Shown piece by piece: positions 59,901 to 64,000 of a DNA stretch of 64,000 bases. The position numbers and the translations under genes were made by a program. The notes under the pieces were generated by a model that saw only the letters and a list, made by a program, of their open reading frames with translations, had not been told where the DNA came from and did no database searches. Source of the DNA: Adineta ricciae (lineage: Eukaryota; Rotifera; Eurotatoria; Adinetida; Adinetidae); contig CAJNOJ010000035.1 of assembly GCA_905250025.1 (NCBI GenBank), forward strand, positions 124,001 to 188,000. Reading direction: 5' to 3'. Positions within the stretch are counted from its first letter, which is position 1; every line of letters starts with the position of its first letter.

Positions 59901-62900
59901 GGACGAGCTCAGAAAGTAATTAAAGTCTTTAATCCACTCTGCTTATTTAGTACTCCGGGCATGATGTTTCTGGTCTATATCCGAGAGAGTTAATTATGGA
60001 AAGCAATAATGATGTCATAAATGACGAGTCAAAAGTTTCTGCTCTACTTTTTGTAATTATCTTTCTAGACGGATCCAGAAAACGCAGCTCCTTCGAATGC
60101 TTCGCTACTTCAACAGGTTGGTGAAGAAATCAATTCAACAGCTGCTGGTCGAGCTGTATCCAACATGGCCAAGATGGCTACGCATAAAATGTCGGAATTA
60201 CTCTGTAAGAATTTGCTTTTCAATCGACAATATAGCATTTCTTTGCTTTCATATAGCATCCTCATCTGAGAATCCTCGTCAGTCAACTACATCGATGCCT
60301 CGTGCAAATCGTCCTCCACCTTTTCCTTTTCCAAAGTCAACACGCAAAGTGGAAAAGCCCAATCTAGTCAAACATGCTGCCACAACATCGAATGCTTCCA
60401 TGCTTGCTCGACAACAGAGTGTAGAAACCAAGGCGAATACTCATAGTGAAAATCAACAGTTTTTAAAAGATATTGTCACGAATGTTCTCGATGGACAAGG
60501 TATTGGTTGGTTAAAAATCAATCGAGTCAAAAAACTAATGGAAGATGAAAACTATCGAAACTTTGTTCTCAGTCGTTTGAATATCAATCTCGACAAGAAA
60601 TATTCGGACGAAGACGATCATATCGATGATGTTGTACGTATACAAAGTAGCTGACCTTCGTAGAGATCAATGCATTGAGTATTTTGCTTTTCGTAGAAAA
60701 TTAGTCGAGCAGTTTTCAAAGGCATGACAAATATTTTACGAGCTGTTATACAAGGTCTGGAAGTTACGTTTGAAAACAACGGTCTGGGTGGAATGGCATC
60801 CACATTCCAATTACTTGAAATCGCACATACACATTACTGGATTAAAGATGCCAAAACTGATCTAAGTCCAATGTCTGAACGGAACAGTCCGCTCAGTGGT
60901 AGTCGAGAAAGTTTAGCATCGATTGATCCAAATGTTCCTTTGAATGCATCGACAATGCCACCACAGCAACAGCAACAAAACAATACCACAAGTCCTAATA
61001 CTAGTCTGGTTGCTCAACTGGGTAAAAAAGGAATCTGCTCTGGGGATTTTTTTGTACGCTACATTTTCAGGGAGTTTGTGGCGCGAATCCAAACTAGCGC
61101 TTGCACGTAGTTATGCAACAGCTACGCACGCAAGTATGACACCAGGAGGAAATGTTGAACTTCGTACTAACCCTAAGCATTCGTTCTCACCCCATGTACC
61201 GTTTCATTCAACACTAACAGTTAGTCCATCACTGACATCTGGTATAAATTCAAATACACGTTCGATGAGTATCGATCCAGCACCCGGTACATAGAGTGTG
61301 CTAAATGTTGTGCTCCTTGTCTTTGTCGTTCGTCTTTGTACTGCCAGTGCCTAGAATCTGTTTGCAAGAAATGTGAAGAACTAACGTACACTGATCATTG
61401 CTGTTTGTTTAGAACCCGTTGAAATGAATGGTGATGAATATCAAAATATTGATGTTGGAAAAGATGCAAAAGCTGTCAACAATGCACATGGAACTAACAG
61501 AAAACAATCAGGTAACTTTCATACCATTGCATTATTCCTATTCGTACCGCTTTCTGTAATAATAGAAAATCAAGTTCGACCGGATTCATTAACACTCACA
61601 AACGAAGTAAGCTGACTGTGCTTGAATGTCAACAAATTGAAACTGATGTTTTATTAGACCACATCGAAATCGCGCATGAACATTCCGCGTATCAATTCTA
61701 TTGTAACCGATGATGACAGTGGCACTGATTCTAGTTCATCAAGTCGACGCCAATCGAAGATAAATCATCATCACATACGTACGTCCAATCAGTGGACTGA
61801 TGATAAATTAAAGACCAAGCAAATATCGAACACATCCGGAGCAAAAAGTTCTTTTACCGCTGGATACAGGTACGATATCTTCTTGACTAAAATCTGACGA
61901 TGCGTAAAAATATGAAAGGATATTTACTGGGCTAATATTGTTCGTTGTTCTCATTTAGATTTCGCAACGGATCACTGAATCAAACAGCGGAAAACACTCC
62001 TATGAATGTTAGTGATAAACAATATCTCTTCGAAGTATTAATCGGTAGTACACGCAGTCATTTATGGGATCAAATGCAAGTCTGGGAAGATGTTTTTCTC
62101 GATGCCGTTGCCCAAGAACGTGACATCATTGGTCTCGATCAAGGACCAGCTGAAATGATGGAACGGTAATGAACTAACAAATTTTGCAGATGAAATGTTA
62201 CTTTCTGTATGTGACAGGTATTATTCGCTATCGAACGCGGATCGTAAGCGTCTAGAACTAGACGAAGATCGTCTGCTCGCGGTGATGCTTTATAATCTCG
62301 TTGCTTTTATGATCATGATGCGTGTTAGCAAAGAAGAAATCCGCCGTAAGATTCGTCGTGTTCTCGGCCGCTGTCATATTGGTTTAACGATGAGTCAACA
62401 AGTGAATGAACTATTAGACAATATCGCCTATTTAGTAAATACAAGTCACGATCAGATTTTCTTTCGAGCACCTATCTTCGTATTTAGAGTGGTAATGATG
62501 TTGATCTACGTCCTGCTGGCAGTCGACTCTTACAAAAGCAAAGTTTCACCGTACATTGGGGAACAGATAACACAGGAGATATGTTGTTCATGGAAGTGTG
62601 GGATGATTGTATTATCTTACGAAGTGTCCTTGGTGAAGTTTATGATCGATGTTGGTTCGAGAAGCTAGTCAATATGACATTTTGTCCAAAGACAAAAGTT
62701 CTGTGTTTATGGCGAAAAGCTGATGGAGAAACACAACTTAATAAGTTCTACACCAAACGCGTAAGTCAAAACAGAAAGCGCTAATAAATGGAGACTTTTC
62801 TAAATTGAATTTTGTTCCAGTGTCGAGATTTATACTTTTCAATTAAAGAAGCAATGGAAAAAGCAGCATCACGAATGAAAGGTTCATTACCAGGTACGTA

Positions 62901-63656
62901 GAAGCAGAATCCATTCCATCAGTAATTACCAACAATTGTTTTCTACAACAGGTCAAGAATTGGGCGGAGAATTTCCTATTAAAGATATGAATACAGGCGA
63001 AGGTGGTATTTTACAAGTCTGTCTTGAAGGAATCTGTTTGACATTCGAAAATGATAAAGTACAAATCATCAAAGTTAATTATCGATCAACTATGTTCGCA
63101 AATTTTCTTCTAGGAATTTATCGAATTGCCAAAGATTCGTAAGTGTACTACACAAAAAGGCGATATCTTTGTTCTTGAAGAATTCGGTATGTCACATTAT
63201 CAATAAAAAAATCTTTCACCTGCAACTTTTCATTCCTACAATAGACCCTAATACAAAACAAATCCTGATTAGAAAATACAAATCTCCAACGGTAAGTTTT
63301 CTCGTTCAATGTCGTATTTACTGTTGTCTTGTATCCATGTTGCTTGCGTCTTCTCTCTGTCCATGTCTAGGCGAGTAATATTCTACTTGCTTTTCATCGT
63401 GTTGTGTCCATTGTTGTTGAACGACGAAAACTAGCAGCGGCTAACAATGTATCCAATGGTATTAATCATCAACTTATCAATGGCTTAGGTATCAGCAATA
63501 GCCTTTTGTTTTGTTATATATTGCTTTGTTAAAAGATCCGTAAAACCACTTTAATTCATACGTTCTGTTTGTAAATTTTAGGCTGATCGTATTTGTTATG
63601 CCATTCTATGTGTTTTCTCATACTTGGCAGCTGGCAATGACCAACAGCAGTCATAG
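56950..63656 (+). CDS. MADD: MADD / Rab3 GDP-GTP exchange protein (DENN domain)
   Basis: MADD activates Rab3 and Rab27 for synaptic vesicle and secretory traffic, and interacts with TNF receptor 1. Some 20 exons. The N-terminal uDENN/DENN/dDENN module reads [44 protein letters not shown]-type [111 protein letters not shown]. Then long S/T-rich stretches surround [20 protein letters not shown] (conserved in MADD). The C-terminal part has [62 protein letters not shown]-type and [18 protein letters not shown] segments, ending [20 protein letters not shown] at 63656. This covers the whole protein. It is the largest gene in the window and ends near the right edge. Confidence 0.96.
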
Positions 63657-64000
63657 AAGATCTCATTTTCGATTCCATTGACAAATGCGTGATAAAAGCT
63701 GTTGATGTTTCTTCGAACCTTCTCTCTCTCTTTCTTTCTTTCTTTTCTGTAAGAATTTTTCTTATTTATACAACCCCATTGTCTTCCTTGTCTCGTCATT
63801 GAAATTCTGTTCTAGTCATATTTAGTTCACACGTATGTTAACAATACAGTGCAACAGAATGATGATGAATTAATATATTCGTGTGTGTATGTAACGTCGA
63901 TGTATTTGTATTCGTCTTTCTTCTACATTCGTTCTGGTTTTTTTTTCGCTCTTGCTTTCATTTTCTCATAGTAGACAAGATATTCGAAAAGAAAAAAAAA
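63657..64000. other. 3' flank of MADD to the right edge
   Basis: Probable 3' UTR with a CTTT/CT tract at 63720-63748. No further gene is seen; the window ends in an A-rich stretch. Confidence 0.4.

Overview
This is a compact animal (metazoan) genome segment, AT-rich, with many small spliceosomal introns (mostly about 43-65 bp, GT-AG), intergenic gaps often below 300 bp, and a full set of animal-specific families: kinesin light chain, TIF1/TRIM, SETDB1, DAXX, KCNQ channel, MADD, BBSome subunit, neuropeptide precursors and a sex-peptide-receptor-like GPCR. The intron size, density, a phosphonate-metabolism gene of bacterial type and a decayed second-copy gene fit a bdelloid rotifer such as Adineta or Rotaria. 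That placement is inference; no species marker is present. Start and end points below come from reading splice junctions by eye. For most multi-exon genes whose exons I summed, the total is a multiple of three.

Layout. 1-9.2 kb: a BTB-kelch gene running off the left edge (minus), delta-COP (plus), a tRNA-Ala(AGC) (minus), two tail-to-tail secreted neuropeptide-like precursors, then a quiet region with simple repeats. 9.2-17.2 kb: kinesin light chain (plus), the kinase MAPK15/ERK7 (minus), a KCNQ-like potassium channel (plus), and a small p66/GATAD2-type zinc-finger gene converging on a C2H2-like gene. 18-22 kb: 2-aminoethylphosphonate-pyruvate transaminase (plus) and a peptide GPCR (minus). 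21.9-27.4 kb: a 5.5 kb stretch without recognisable genes. 27.4-40 kb: a Roco GTPase (minus), SETDB1 (minus) head-to-head with a TIF1-family gene (plus), and a delta-type phospholipase C (minus). 40.3-48 kb: a small cysteine-rich protein, a PGAM5-like phosphatase, DAXX, NSE3/MAGE (all minus except the first) and proteasome subunit RPN3 (plus). 48.2-64 kb: PI4-kinase beta (plus), a centriole-type coiled-coil gene, BBIP1 and an intronless SDR (minus), a disrupted RBX1 copy (plus) and MADD (plus).

How they relate. Most genes are housekeeping or signalling genes with no operon logic. The exception is a concentration of chromatin-silencing factors between 16.7 and 45.6 kb: p66 (NuRD), SETDB1, TIF1, DAXX and NSE3 (SMC5/6). 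SETDB1 and TIF1, partners in vertebrates, share a 252 bp divergent promoter. The most novel-looking items are the GPGW-amide-type precursor, its neighbour with a long Q...NP-amide peptide, the KCNQ channel with a depleted voltage sensor, and the RBX1 copy with a 10-nt deletion in its RING.
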